DNA from: DATBJJ01 sp036556425
GTDB taxonomy: Bacteria; Acidobacteriota; Vicinamibacteria; Vicinamibacterales; 2-12-FULL-66-21
Direction: 5' to 3'
Assembly: GCA_036556425.1 (NCBI GenBank)
Contig: DATBJJ010000051.1
Location: 1-64,000 of the forward strand
Length of the DNA stretch: 64,000 nt
Of this stretch, positions 11,242 through 18,663 are shown in pieces. The notes beneath the pieces were generated by a model that did no database searches, was not told the origin of the DNA, and saw only the letters and a program-made list of their open reading frames with translations. The number at the start of each line of letters is the position of its first letter. Within the stretch, counting starts at the first letter, position 1. Made by a program: the position numbers and the translations under genes.

Positions 11242-12650
11242 TGGCGGACGAGAACGACAAGGGGAAAGGAAAGATCGGCCGGCGCGACCTGCTGATGGGA
11301 CTGTCCACTGTCCCGGCGCTCGGACTCTTCGGCTACGCGTGGGGCCAGCAGCAACAGTACCGCCGTGGCAGGGAGGAAGCGGCTGCCAGGACGCCCGCCG
11401 CCGACCCGGGGCTGCAGGAGATCAACATCGCACTCCTCGGCGCCGGCGCCCAGGGTCAAGTGCTGATGGAAGCGATGCTGCGCATCCCCGGCCTGCGCTT
11501 CCGCGCAGTGTGCGACATCTGGGCTGAGTACAACCAGCGACGAGTCGTCAACACCTTGAAGCGGTTCAAGCAGGAACCGAACGGCTACGAGGACTACCGC
11601 GAGATGCTCGACAAGGAGAAAGAGCTCGACGCGGTGATTGTCGCGACTCCCGACTTCTGGCACGCGCAGCACGCGGTCGCCGCCCTGAAGGCAGGCAAGC
11701 ACGTCTACTGCGAGAAGGAAATGTCCAACACCCTCGAGGGCGCCAGGAGCATGGTGCTCGCGCAGCGCGAGACGGGCAAGCTCCTGCAGATCGGCCACCA
11801 GCGGCGCTCGAACCCGCGCTACATCCACTGCTATCAGAAGCTGCTCGGCGAGGCGAAGCTGCTAGGCCGGATCGTGACCGTCAACGGACAGTGGAACCGC
11901 GCCGTCGCGCCCGACCTCGGCGCCCCCGATCGGTACGCAATTCCGGCGGACAAGCTGAAGCAGTACGGCTTCAAGGACATGCATCAGTTCCGCAACTGGC
12001 GTTGGTACAAAGGTCTCGGCGGCGGACCAATCGTCGATCTCGGATCGCACCAGATCGACATCTACAACTGGTTCCTCGGCGCGAACCCCTCCGGCGTGAT
12101 GGCCAGCGGTGGTCTCCTCTACCATGATCCGAAAACGCACGAGTGGTACGACACGGTCATGGTCATCTACGACTACGACACTCCGCTTGGACCGGCGAAG
12201 GCGTACTACCAGACGCAGACGACCAACGGCAGCCAGGGCTATTACGAGAGCTTCATGGGTGATCAGGGGACGCTGCTCATCTCCGAGTCGGAGATCAACT
12301 ACGCGGGCCAGTTGTACCGCGATCCGAACGCGCCGGCCTGGGATGAGTGGGTGCAGAAGGGTTACGTCAGCGCGCCCAAGGAGCAGGAAGCGAAGGAGAA
12401 GACCGCATCGGGCGCCGTCGCCGATGTACGCGAGTCGGTCGCCCCCGACCAGCACACCGTTCCCGTCTCGCTGCGCGATCCGTACCACCAACCGCATCTG
12501 CAGAATTTCTTCGACGCCATCCGCGGCAAGGCGGCGCTGAACTGTCCCGCGGAGATTGGCTACGAGAGCGCAATCAGCGTCCTCAAGGTCAACGAGGCGA
12601 TCGAGGCGAAGAGCCGGCTCTCGTTCAAGCCCGAAGACTTCAAAGTGTAA
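11238..12650 (+). CDS. Gfo/Idh/MocA family oxidoreductase with RR signal and EKE motif
   Basis: A 470-residue member of the Gfo/Idh/MocA family. The N-terminus (GRRDLLMGLSTVPALGLFGY) looks like a Tat signal. The Rossmann motif is intact (INIALLGAGAQG at about 62-73), but the usual EKP is EKE at 159-161 (HVYCEKEMS). GGGPIVDLGSHQIDIYNWFL matches the catalytic-domain Asp/His region. It begins within the apbE stop (ATGA) and ends in TAATG, sharing a base with the DoxX start, so apbE, this gene and doxX form one coupled operon. The substrate is unknown. Confidence 0.92.
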   Translation: MMADENDKGKGKIGRRDLLMGLSTVPALGLFGYAWGQQQQYRRGREEAAARTPAADPGLQEINIALLGAGAQGQVLMEAMLRIPGLRFRAVCDIWAEYNQRRVVNTLKRFKQEPNGYEDYREMLDKEKELDAVIVATPDFWHAQHAVAALKAGKHVYCEKEMSNTLEGARSMVLAQRETGKLLQIGHQRRSNPRYIHCYQKLLGEAKLLGRIVTVNGQWNRAVAPDLGAPDRYAIPADKLKQYGFKDMHQFRNWRWYKGLGGGPIVDLGSHQIDIYNWFLGANPSGVMASGGLLYHDPKTHEWYDTVMVIYDYDTPLGPAKAYYQTQTTNGSQGYYESFMGDQGTLLISESEINYAGQLYRDPNAPAWDEWVQKGYVSAPKEQEAKEKTASGAVADVRESVAPDQHTVPVSLRDPYHQPHLQNFFDAIRGKAALNCPAEIGYESAISVLKVNEAIEAKSRLSFKPEDFKV

Positions 12651-13165
12651 TGGAGCGCGCGATGGAAGCGACGACGTTCGACCGCGCGCCGATGATCGCG
12701 ATCACGGCGATGCGGGTTCTGGTCGGGTGGCACTTCCTGTATGAAGGCCTCACCAAGCTGACGGCGCCGTCGTGGACGGCAGCCGGCTATCTCAAACAGG
12801 CCAAGGGACCGCTCGCCGAGCAGTTCAGATCGCTCGCCGCGCGGCCCGACCTGCTCACCAACGCCGATCTGATCACGATGTGGGGGTTGACGATCCTCGG
12901 CGCCTGTCTGATCCTCGGCCTGTTCACACGGCTCGCGAGCCTCGCAGGGATCGGCTTCATCCTGCTGTTCTATCTCGCTGCGCCGCCGTTCATCGGCTAT
13001 TTCTATGCGATCCCCAGCGAAGGCAGCTATCTGATCGTCAACAAAAACCTCGTCGAGCTGTCGGCGCTCGTGGTCATCCTGCTCACGGGCAGCGGCCGCT
13101 TCGCGGGGCTCGATCGTATCCTTCACGGGCTGATCGGCCGCCGGGCGCGCCTTGCCGCGGCCTGA
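12650..13165 (+). CDS. DoxX family membrane protein
   Basis: A 171-residue integral membrane protein of the DoxX family. It has four hydrophobic segments and the family pattern RVLVGWHFLYEGLTKL near the N-terminus, then LGACLILGLFTRLASLAGIGF. The start overlaps the preceding stop (TAATG), with a second Met four codons later. DoxX-like proteins often accompany oxidoreductases as quinone-linked or redox-associated subunits. Here the coupling to a Gfo protein suggests it serves that enzyme, but this is inference. Confidence 0.85.
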   Translation: MERAMEATTFDRAPMIAITAMRVLVGWHFLYEGLTKLTAPSWTAAGYLKQAKGPLAEQFRSLAARPDLLTNADLITMWGLTILGACLILGLFTRLASLAGIGFILLFYLAAPPFIGYFYAIPSEGSYLIVNKNLVELSALVVILLTGSGRFAGLDRILHGLIGRRARLAAA

Positions 13166-13198
13166 CGGACGTGCGACGCCCGCTTGCGCGCCCCCGTT

Positions 13199-14155
13199 TC
13201 ACCGACGGCTGGGTTCTTCTGCCTGTGGTGGGTAGTTGACTAGAAACATGTACGCCGCAGCCACTTCCACATCTTCCAGGTAGGAAAACACCGGCATGCG
13301 GCCGCGGTAATGGAAGGCCGGATCTCCCGTCATCACGGGTGCACCGCTGTGGACCTTCGTCACGAAATCGACGACTGGCTTGTCCTCGAGCAGCGTCGTG
13401 AACGGCGGGATCTTCCCTTGTAACTGCGCGTCTCTCGAGGGACGCGGCCCGACGGCGTCATGGCAGATGTGGCATGTGCCCTTGACGACGTGCTCTCCGA
13501 GGCGAGCCCAGCTCGTAGTCCGTCGCGACTGCGGGGACGCGTCCGGAGCACCGGCGAGGTGTGTCAGATAGGCATAGAGCGCGTCGATGTCCTGCTCCTG
13601 CAGGTGCGGGAACGCGGGCATCCGTTGCCCGCCTTTCTGAATTCGATGATAGAGGTCGGTTCGAGCTCGATCGGCCTGCGCGCGCGCCGCGGATCGACCG
13701 GCTGTTCCCTTCGGCTGCAAGTGTTGCTGCACCAGTGTGAGCGACGACCCAAGAACGAGCCCGAGAACGGATTTGATTTCCGGGGGCGACCCCGTGCCTT
13801 CGGCCAGATGGCAGGACTGACAATTGAGCCGATACAAGTCTGCGCCGCTCAGCTCGACCGGACGTCCAACCGCCAACAGCACCGCGCTCCGCAGGGACGG
13901 ATGTTGCGCTGGCGGCTGACCGTACGTCGGTTGCGTGGGCGGCGGACCATACGTCGGCTGGCCACGACCGAGAGAGCTTTCGCGGTAAGTGAGACCCAGG
14001 CGGCTCAGCCAACTGGGACCTGCGACCGGAGTGACCGCAGGTTCCTGCGTCTTCGACGCAGGCCCGCTTTGCTCATTCGAGGCGCCGCCGCCGACGCTCG
14101 TCAGCGTCGTCCAGACGATGAATCCTGCGGTGAACGCGACCCATCGGTTTTGCAT
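13199..14155 (-). CDS. Secreted diheme cytochrome c
   Basis: A 318-residue exported protein with two heme c attachment sites, C112-x2-C115-H116 (CQSCH) and C228-x2-C231-H232 (CHICH). Each is followed by a probable Met axial ligand region (GGQRMPAFP and YRGRMPVFSYL). A signal anchor at residues 1-25 precedes a Pro/Gln/Tyr-rich linker (GQPTYGPPPTQPTYGQPP). The start at 14155 was chosen because it gives the signal sequence; the Shine-Dalgarno is weak. It lies 190 bp downstream of another diheme cytochrome on the same strand, and the pair probably carries electrons in the periplasm. Confidence 0.85.
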   Translation of the reverse strand: MQNRWVAFTAGFIVWTTLTSVGGGASNEQSGPASKTQEPAVTPVAGPSWLSRLGLTYRESSLGRGQPTYGPPPTQPTYGQPPAQHPSLRSAVLLAVGRPVELSGADLYRLNCQSCHLAEGTGSPPEIKSVLGLVLGSSLTLVQQHLQPKGTAGRSAARAQADRARTDLYHRIQKGGQRMPAFPHLQEQDIDALYAYLTHLAGAPDASPQSRRTTSWARLGEHVVKGTCHICHDAVGPRPSRDAQLQGKIPPFTTLLEDKPVVDFVTKVHSGAPVMTGDPAFHYRGRMPVFSYLEDVEVAAAYMFLVNYPPQAEEPSRR

Positions 14156-14345
14156 GCTGGGCCTGCTTTTTCTTTGGGCTCTCCATGAATGACATCGACT
14201 CCAAGCTGCAATTCGACTGCCGCTCGCAGCAGCATGGAAGGACGCGCGTGGATTGCGTCCAAGCCCTCCGATCGAGGCCTTCTCACAGCGAGATATTTCA
14301 CGAACACGCCGGATATGTCCCGGCGAGTCGACCCGCAGGGTCAAT

Positions 14346-15074
14346 TCACAGGGCGGGAGACTTGCGTGGACCCCACACCTTATGCAGGCTGTGACAATTG
14401 GCGCACGTGGTCAGCACCTGCGCATAGATCTCGGCTCGATCGCTCCAGCCGCCTGCCTTGATCGCGCGGTCAGCCAGCTGATGAACGCGCTCTTCAGCCA
14501 GGAGAATCTCACGCGTGAGCTTTCGATCGCGCGGCATCGATCGGCGCTGCAGCGGCGCCGCGCGGAACCTGGTGGCGCCGCGAGTCCATTGCGACTCTGA
14601 GGGGATGAAAAGGCCTTCCAGCATTTCGTCCATGGCGCGTTGATGCTCGAGCATGTGGCCGACGATACCGCCAACATCGGCGCGCTTCGGGGTCGCGGGA
14701 ACCGGCATCGTGCCACTCGCTCGGTGGCAGTTCCCACAGGACAACAGCATCGAGGCAGTGGCGGAGGCGGCGGTGGACAGGTCTCGAGCGTCCACGACGC
14801 GTCCGGCGGCTGTTCGTATCGCCGACACGTACTGGGCTGCAGTGGGCGCTACGCCTGGCGGCTGCTCGAGGTCCGCGAGCTGCTTCGCCGGAGCGCGCAG
14901 CCCGGGCAAGTCCCCACGGATCACAGCTTCGTGCACGAGCCCAACCTGAGTGAAGTGATGCTGCATCTGGGCCAGCCGATCTGGCCTGCTCTTCACTTGC
15001 TGACTCGCATCTCCAGTCACCGTTAGTACTGTAAGGAGGATCAGGGTCCGCGGGACGTAGGGTCGGATCATCAT
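14346..15074 (-). CDS. Diheme cytochrome c, possibly a duplicated cytochrome c'-like helical protein
   Basis: A 242-residue exported protein (hydrophobic segment at residues 5-20) with CGNCH at 113-117 and CANCH at 224-228. Each CxxCH comes near the end of a mostly helical segment of about 100 residues, with the second close to the C-terminus. This layout resembles two class II (cytochrome c'/c556-like) four-helix bundles in tandem; the assignment is inferred from layout only. The start is the ATG at 15074, or the ATG at 15071. It precedes the diheme cytochrome gene at 13199-14155 on the same strand. Confidence 0.78.
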   Translation of the reverse strand: MMIRPYVPRTLILLTVLTVTGDASQQVKSRPDRLAQMQHHFTQVGLVHEAVIRGDLPGLRAPAKQLADLEQPPGVAPTAAQYVSAIRTAAGRVVDARDLSTAASATASMLLSCGNCHRASGTMPVPATPKRADVGGIVGHMLEHQRAMDEMLEGLFIPSESQWTRGATRFRAAPLQRRSMPRDRKLTREILLAEERVHQLADRAIKAGGWSDRAEIYAQVLTTCANCHSLHKVWGPRKSPAL

Positions 15075-15189
15075 AAAGGCCGCCTGCGTAAGAAGAGGGG
15101 CAACCGTCCCCGGCTGCCCCTCCAACCTCCGCTCATCTTATCCGCGAAGGTTGCCGAACCTACAGTCCATTGTGTGGCTGCGACTTGCG

Positions 15190-15651
15190 TCAGCCCGTGA
15201 TGGCGACGGTGCGTTTCTTCACCTCGGGAACCGGGATCGCCGGCATCTGGATCTCGAGCACGCCGTTCTTGAACGCGGCGACCGCATTCTCGGCTTTGAC
15301 GTGCTCCGGGATCGCGATACGGCGGTAGAACCTGCCATAGGTGCGCTCCGTGCGGTGAAGGTTCTCTTTCTTTTCCTCCTTCTCGATCTTTCTTTCACCT
15401 TCAATCGTCAGCTCGTCGTGGCTGACCTCGATCTTCACGTCCTCCTTCGTGAGACCTGGAAGATCGACACGAACGACGAACTTCTCGTCGCGCTCGAACA
15501 CCTCGATCTCGGGTGCCCACACCTTCGGATAGAACTCGGGCAGCCCCGGGACCTCCCCTCGGAACCCGAACGCGCGATCGAGCTCCTCGGTGACCCGTCG
15601 CATGAACGCGAACGGATCCGCCGCTTCCCTCTTTTGAAGGAACATCGTCAT
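15190..15651 (-). CDS. Hsp20 / alpha-crystallin family small heat-shock protein
   Basis: A 153-residue holdase chaperone. The alpha-crystallin domain spans about 45-140: APEIEVFERDEKFVVRVDLP, VEVSHDELTIEGER-like strands, then ERTYGRFYRRIAIP and the closing FKNGVLEIQMP. A short C-terminal tail carries PAIPVPEV, the I-x-I/V-like motif used for oligomer assembly. GGAAGGAG lies 7 nt before the ATG at 15651. It probably protects cytoplasmic proteins from aggregation. Confidence 0.95.
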   Translation of the reverse strand: MTMFLQKREAADPFAFMRRVTEELDRAFGFRGEVPGLPEFYPKVWAPEIEVFERDEKFVVRVDLPGLTKEDVKIEVSHDELTIEGERKIEKEEKKENLHRTERTYGRFYRRIAIPEHVKAENAVAAFKNGVLEIQMPAIPVPEVKKRTVAITG

Positions 15652-16026
15652 GGCATGACTCCTTCCCGTATGAACTCAGCGGGTGTCGGGCGATGGGACC
15701 TTTGATGGGCGCCGACTGGAGCGCACGTTGGTCCGCGGAACGCGATTCGCGCGAGCACCTGCGTACGTTCGGAAGCGTGGCAACGATGATGCCACTCGAG
15801 CGCGGCCGATTCACTGCGGTGTATTGCGGAAGACGGCCAAATCCCCGCGGAATATCACGCAGGACACACGAAGCCTTCCACACCCACGCGACGAGCCCCT
15901 GACGGTTGGAGTGGCGTGAGGCACGGACCTCACGCCTTAGGGCGAGTATGACGGCCGTCATATGCCGGGCGCGCGAGGACGATCCACGCTGTTGCGTCGT
16001 CGTCGTCTGGCTTCGAGAAGACTCCA
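15652..16026. other. Intergenic region between hsp20 and the radical SAM gene
   Basis: No convincing gene is seen in these 375 bp. The stretch holds a 9-bp perfect inverted repeat GGCGTGAGG-N6-CCTCACGCC (15913-15936) followed by TT, and a 16-bp palindrome at 15947-15962 annotated separately. Confidence 0.6.
15947..15962. promoter_or_regulatory. Palindromic Crp/Fnr-type site A (TATGACGGCCGTCATA)
   Basis: A perfect 16-bp palindrome TATGACGGCCGTCATA, with core ATGAC-N4-GTCAT as in FNR-family half-site geometry. Near-copies occur at 20301-20316 and 24523-24538. Its centre is 72 bp upstream of the radical SAM start at 16027. A weak -10-like CACGCT lies at 15985-15990, at the same ~30-bp offset as for the other two sites. 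Confidence 0.65.
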
Positions 16027-17238
16027 ATGCTCAATGCGTGCGAGCTCGAGATAGACCTTTTCTGCCGCGGGCTTCGCGTGCCGGAGAGCGCTGCGCTGGC
16101 CGGCGCTCGCGGCGTGCGGCGGACGCGGGCCGGCCTCGGTTCCGGTCTCGAGCTCGCCATCCCGACCGGATCGTGGCTGAAGCGCGAGATCTGGATGAAT
16201 GCGCCCGTTGCCGAGCCATTCGCGCAGCGGTCGCCGTACGAGCTCCGTGGCTCCGGCGGTGGATACGAGATTGTCGATGAACGGTCGGGCGCTCGTTATT
16301 CAGTTCGCATACCGCGACAACCAATCTGGTACGGATGGGAGACGTCGCGCGGGACACCGATGTCGCGGATCGGCGTTCTCCAAGGAACCTACCTGGGCAT
16401 CTACGTCAATCCGGTCTGCGAATTCTGGAACAACGGCCTGAACTGCCGGTTCTGCACGACGGGCCAGAACGTCGGCGGCGCGGAGAACGAGGCCAAGACG
16501 GTCCAGGACGTCGTGGAGACGTGTGCTGCCGCCAAAGAACACTCAGGGGTCACCTTCGTCCACCTGAATGGAGGTTTCCAAGGAGGGCACGCGCTCGAGT
16601 TCGTCGAGCCGTACGTCCGCGCGATCAAAGAGCAGGTTGGATTGCTCGTTGGCGTCCAGCTCACGCCGGAGCGCAAGCTCCAGCGCTACGATCGGCTCAT
16701 CCGGCTTGGCGTCGATCATTTCAGCTTCTGCGCCGAGCTCGTCGACCCGGAGTGGTTCGCGCGCATCTGCCCAGGCAAGGCCCGGTCGATCGGTCAGCAC
16801 CTCTTCTTCGATCTGATCGATTACTGCGCGAGCCGGATGCCTCGCGGCGCAGTGTCGGGAGAGCTGATCGCCGGGATCGAGCCGATCGACCGGACCATTG
16901 AAGGGATCGAGCAGATCACGCGAGCGGGCGCCTTCCCGACGGTCTGCATCTTCCGTCCAACCACCGGCTCAGACATGGCGGATTGCGCGCCGCCGGAATA
17001 CGCGGAGATGCGCAAGGTCATGGCGGCAGTCTACGACGCGTGCAAACGTCACAAGATTCCAATCGGCCTCGCGCCGAACATCGAGGTCAGTCTCGTGGTG
17101 AATCCCGACGATTCCGCGATGCTCGCGCGCCGAGATTCGTCTTTCTACCGCTACGAGCTCTGGCGTCGCTCGCTGAGAATCGCCGCGCGTCCGGTGTTTC
17201 GCCGCCGGCTGCAACCGAAGCCTCCGCAGCTCGACTGA
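16027..17238 (+). CDS. Radical SAM-type protein with CX8CX2C cysteine motif
   Basis: A 403-residue protein that reads like a radical SAM enzyme. Three cysteines, C131-X8-C140-X2-C143 (CEFWNNGLNCRFC), occupy the place of the canonical CX3CX2C 4Fe-4S motif. They are followed by a TIM-barrel-like succession that includes FVHLNGGFQGG (a possible GGE-like SAM contact), VGVQLTPER, DHFSFCAELV, SGELIAGIEP and FPTVCIFRPTTGSD. The reaction is unknown. The start at 16027 has GAGAAG about 7 nt upstream; an internal ATG at 16195 would drop 56 poorly structured residues without touching the cysteines. The palindrome at 15947-15962 suggests Crp/Fnr control. Confidence 0.75.
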   Translation: MLNACELEIDLFCRGLRVPESAALAGARGVRRTRAGLGSGLELAIPTGSWLKREIWMNAPVAEPFAQRSPYELRGSGGGYEIVDERSGARYSVRIPRQPIWYGWETSRGTPMSRIGVLQGTYLGIYVNPVCEFWNNGLNCRFCTTGQNVGGAENEAKTVQDVVETCAAAKEHSGVTFVHLNGGFQGGHALEFVEPYVRAIKEQVGLLVGVQLTPERKLQRYDRLIRLGVDHFSFCAELVDPEWFARICPGKARSIGQHLFFDLIDYCASRMPRGAVSGELIAGIEPIDRTIEGIEQITRAGAFPTVCIFRPTTGSDMADCAPPEYAEMRKVMAAVYDACKRHKIPIGLAPNIEVSLVVNPDDSAMLARRDSSFYRYELWRRSLRIAARPVFRRRLQPKPPQLD

Positions 17239-17520
17239 TTAGAACCGCTAGATCGCAGGCTCGTACGCACATAGTGGATCCGACGCGAAGGGCGAACCGG
17301 CCGCCGCGTACGCGCGCGCTCGGGAACCGCCGCAGATGCGCCGGAATTCACAGCCGTTGCCATCGGTCACCGCGCGCTGCGCGCGCGGCGTGCCGGACGC
17401 GATCCCTGAATCGCGTGCTCGGACCGGTGTTGCTGCTGGCATCCCGGCGCGAGCACCGGCGATACCCCGGCGGACGACGGCGAGAGCCGCGGACGTTCGT
17501 CGATCGCCGCGACCCGGTGC

Positions 17521-17811
17521 TCACATCATCCAGACGAGAACCGATGCGATGACCGCGCCGGTTACCGCCGCAACCAGCGTGAACACCGCAAAGCGGCTCG
17601 TGAGGACATGGTGGTAGCCCTGATAGCCGGCCGGCACTGCTCCCGCGAGCACGACGAGCGCCATCAGATCCCACGGGCTCTCGTGCCAGACGTAGCTGCG
17701 ATACGCGGTGAGACCGAGCAGTCCAAACGACAAGACGAGATACGCCCATCGGAAGCTGGCGTTTTCGACGAGCACAGTCCGCTCGTCGCGATGCACGACA
17801 GACCCAGTCAT
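17521..17811 (-). CDS. Small membrane protein coupled to an XRE regulator
   Basis: A 96-residue protein with probably three TM segments (about 20-40, 47-65 and 73-95), ending VASVLVWMM-like in hydrophobic residues. Its ATG overlaps the stop of the upstream XRE gene (ATGA), and GAAGGAG lies 7 nt before the start. Small XRE regulators followed by a short multi-TM protein are a common bacterial pair; the membrane protein may modulate the regulator or be its target. Its function is not known. Confidence 0.75.
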   Translation of the reverse strand: MTGSVVHRDERTVLVENASFRWAYLVLSFGLLGLTAYRSYVWHESPWDLMALVVLAGAVPAGYQGYHHVLTSRFAVFTLVAAVTGAVIASVLVWMM

Positions 17812-18053
17812 GATGGCTCTCCTTCGAGAAAGAACAACCTATCGACAGGTTCGCCGAGCGTGTCGGCGAGGCGGAACGCCAGGAGCGCGGACGGACAGTA
17901 GGCGCCCGTCTCGACAGAGCTGATCGTCTGCCGGGTGACGCCCACCTTCTGCGCCAGCTGTTCCTGCGAGAGGTTCCGCTCGGCACGGGCGACTTTGAGG
18001 CGGTTGCGGAGCGTTTGACGTGCCACGCGCTCATTGTCCAGTACGGCGGGCAT
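17808..18053 (-). CDS. XRE-family helix-turn-helix regulator
   Basis: An 81-residue DNA-binding protein of the short Cro/CI type. The HTH runs from RNRLKVARAERNLSQEQLAQ through VGVTRQTISSVETG, then CPSALLAFRLADTLGEPVDRLFF. The ATG at 18053 is preferred over the one at 18074. An extended -10 TGC-TATACT ends exactly 7 nt before it, suggesting a leaderless transcript, and no Shine-Dalgarno is seen. It is translationally coupled to the small membrane protein downstream and is probably autoregulated through the flanking inverted repeat. Confidence 0.85.
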   Translation of the reverse strand: MPAVLDNERVARQTLRNRLKVARAERNLSQEQLAQKVGVTRQTISSVETGAYCPSALLAFRLADTLGEPVDRLFFLEGEPS

Positions 18054-18060
18054 TATGTCA

Positions 18061-18088
18061 AGTATAGCAGTCATTGTGACAGCTATAC
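18061..18088 (-). promoter_or_regulatory. Promoter and candidate operator of the XRE gene
   Basis: On the minus strand an extended -10 (TGC then TATACT, complement of 18061-18069) lies 7 nt before the ATG at 18053. It is embedded in a perfect 7-bp inverted repeat GTATAGC-N13-GCTATAC (18062-18068 and 18082-18088), well placed for autorepression. Confidence 0.55.
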
Positions 18089-18105
18089 CGGTCGATCTCG
18101 AGTCG

Positions 18106-18663
18106 TCATCGGGTGCTCGCCTCGGCGACGACGGTCAGGTCGCGGCGTTCGGCGGAGTAGGTCACGAGCAGGACCTGGCGGGGACGGATCGACACCTGCT
18201 GCGCAAACACCAGCCGGGGCGGCACCGTTTCCGCGGCGGGAGGCTGGTTCGCCGCCGGCGCCGGTTTCGTCGACGCCTCGTCGACGCGATCGAGTCTCAC
18301 GTCGATCGACGTGAGACCGGGGTCGAGCGGCAGTTCCTCGAACACGTACAGCCGGCGATCCTGGCGCACGCCGCCGCCGTGGATTGTTCGATCGATCACC
18401 AGCGTCCCTTCACGCCGCACCGTCAGCCGGTATCGTGCGCTCGTGCCTTCGCACACGAGCGGCTGCCGCATGTGCTGCGGGAGCCTCGCCAGTTCTTCCG
18501 CCGTCTGCTCGCGGCAGACCTCGACTCGCTCCGGCCGCGCGCTCCAGGCCAGGCGCAACACACCCCGATCGGAGCCGTTCACGGTCATCGGCGCATTCGA
18601 CGCCCAGGTGATTGCGGCCATCGCCGCAGCGGCGATCGCGGCGCCGATCGTGCGCGCGATCAT
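18106..18663 (-). CDS. Exported or membrane-anchored protein of unknown function, coupled to the cytochrome b fusion
   Basis: A 185-residue protein not recognised by family. Residues 3-22 form an Ala-rich signal or anchor. The rest is predicted soluble, with two cysteines (VEVCREQ and PLVCEG) about 22 residues apart that could form a disulphide. A Pro/Ala-rich segment (about 132-148) interrupts a beta-rich stretch ending RPRQVLLVTYSAERRDLTVV. Its ATG overlaps the stop of the cytochrome b/ferredoxin fusion upstream (ATGA), so it probably serves that complex on the periplasmic side. Confidence 0.65.
   Translation of the reverse strand: MIARTIGAAIAAAAMAAITWASNAPMTVNGSDRGVLRLAWSARPERVEVCREQTAEELARLPQHMRQPLVCEGTSARYRLTVRREGTLVIDRTIHGGGVRQDRRLYVFEELPLDPGLTSIDVRLDRVDEASTKPAPAANQPPAAETVPPRLVFAQQVSIRPRQVLLVTYSAERRDLTVVAEASTR

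Noticed and set aside
13460..14188. Long plus-strand open frame opposite the diheme cytochrome gene
   Set aside because: It is antisense to a gene with two CxxCH motifs and a signal peptide; its composition is Arg-rich and without domains.
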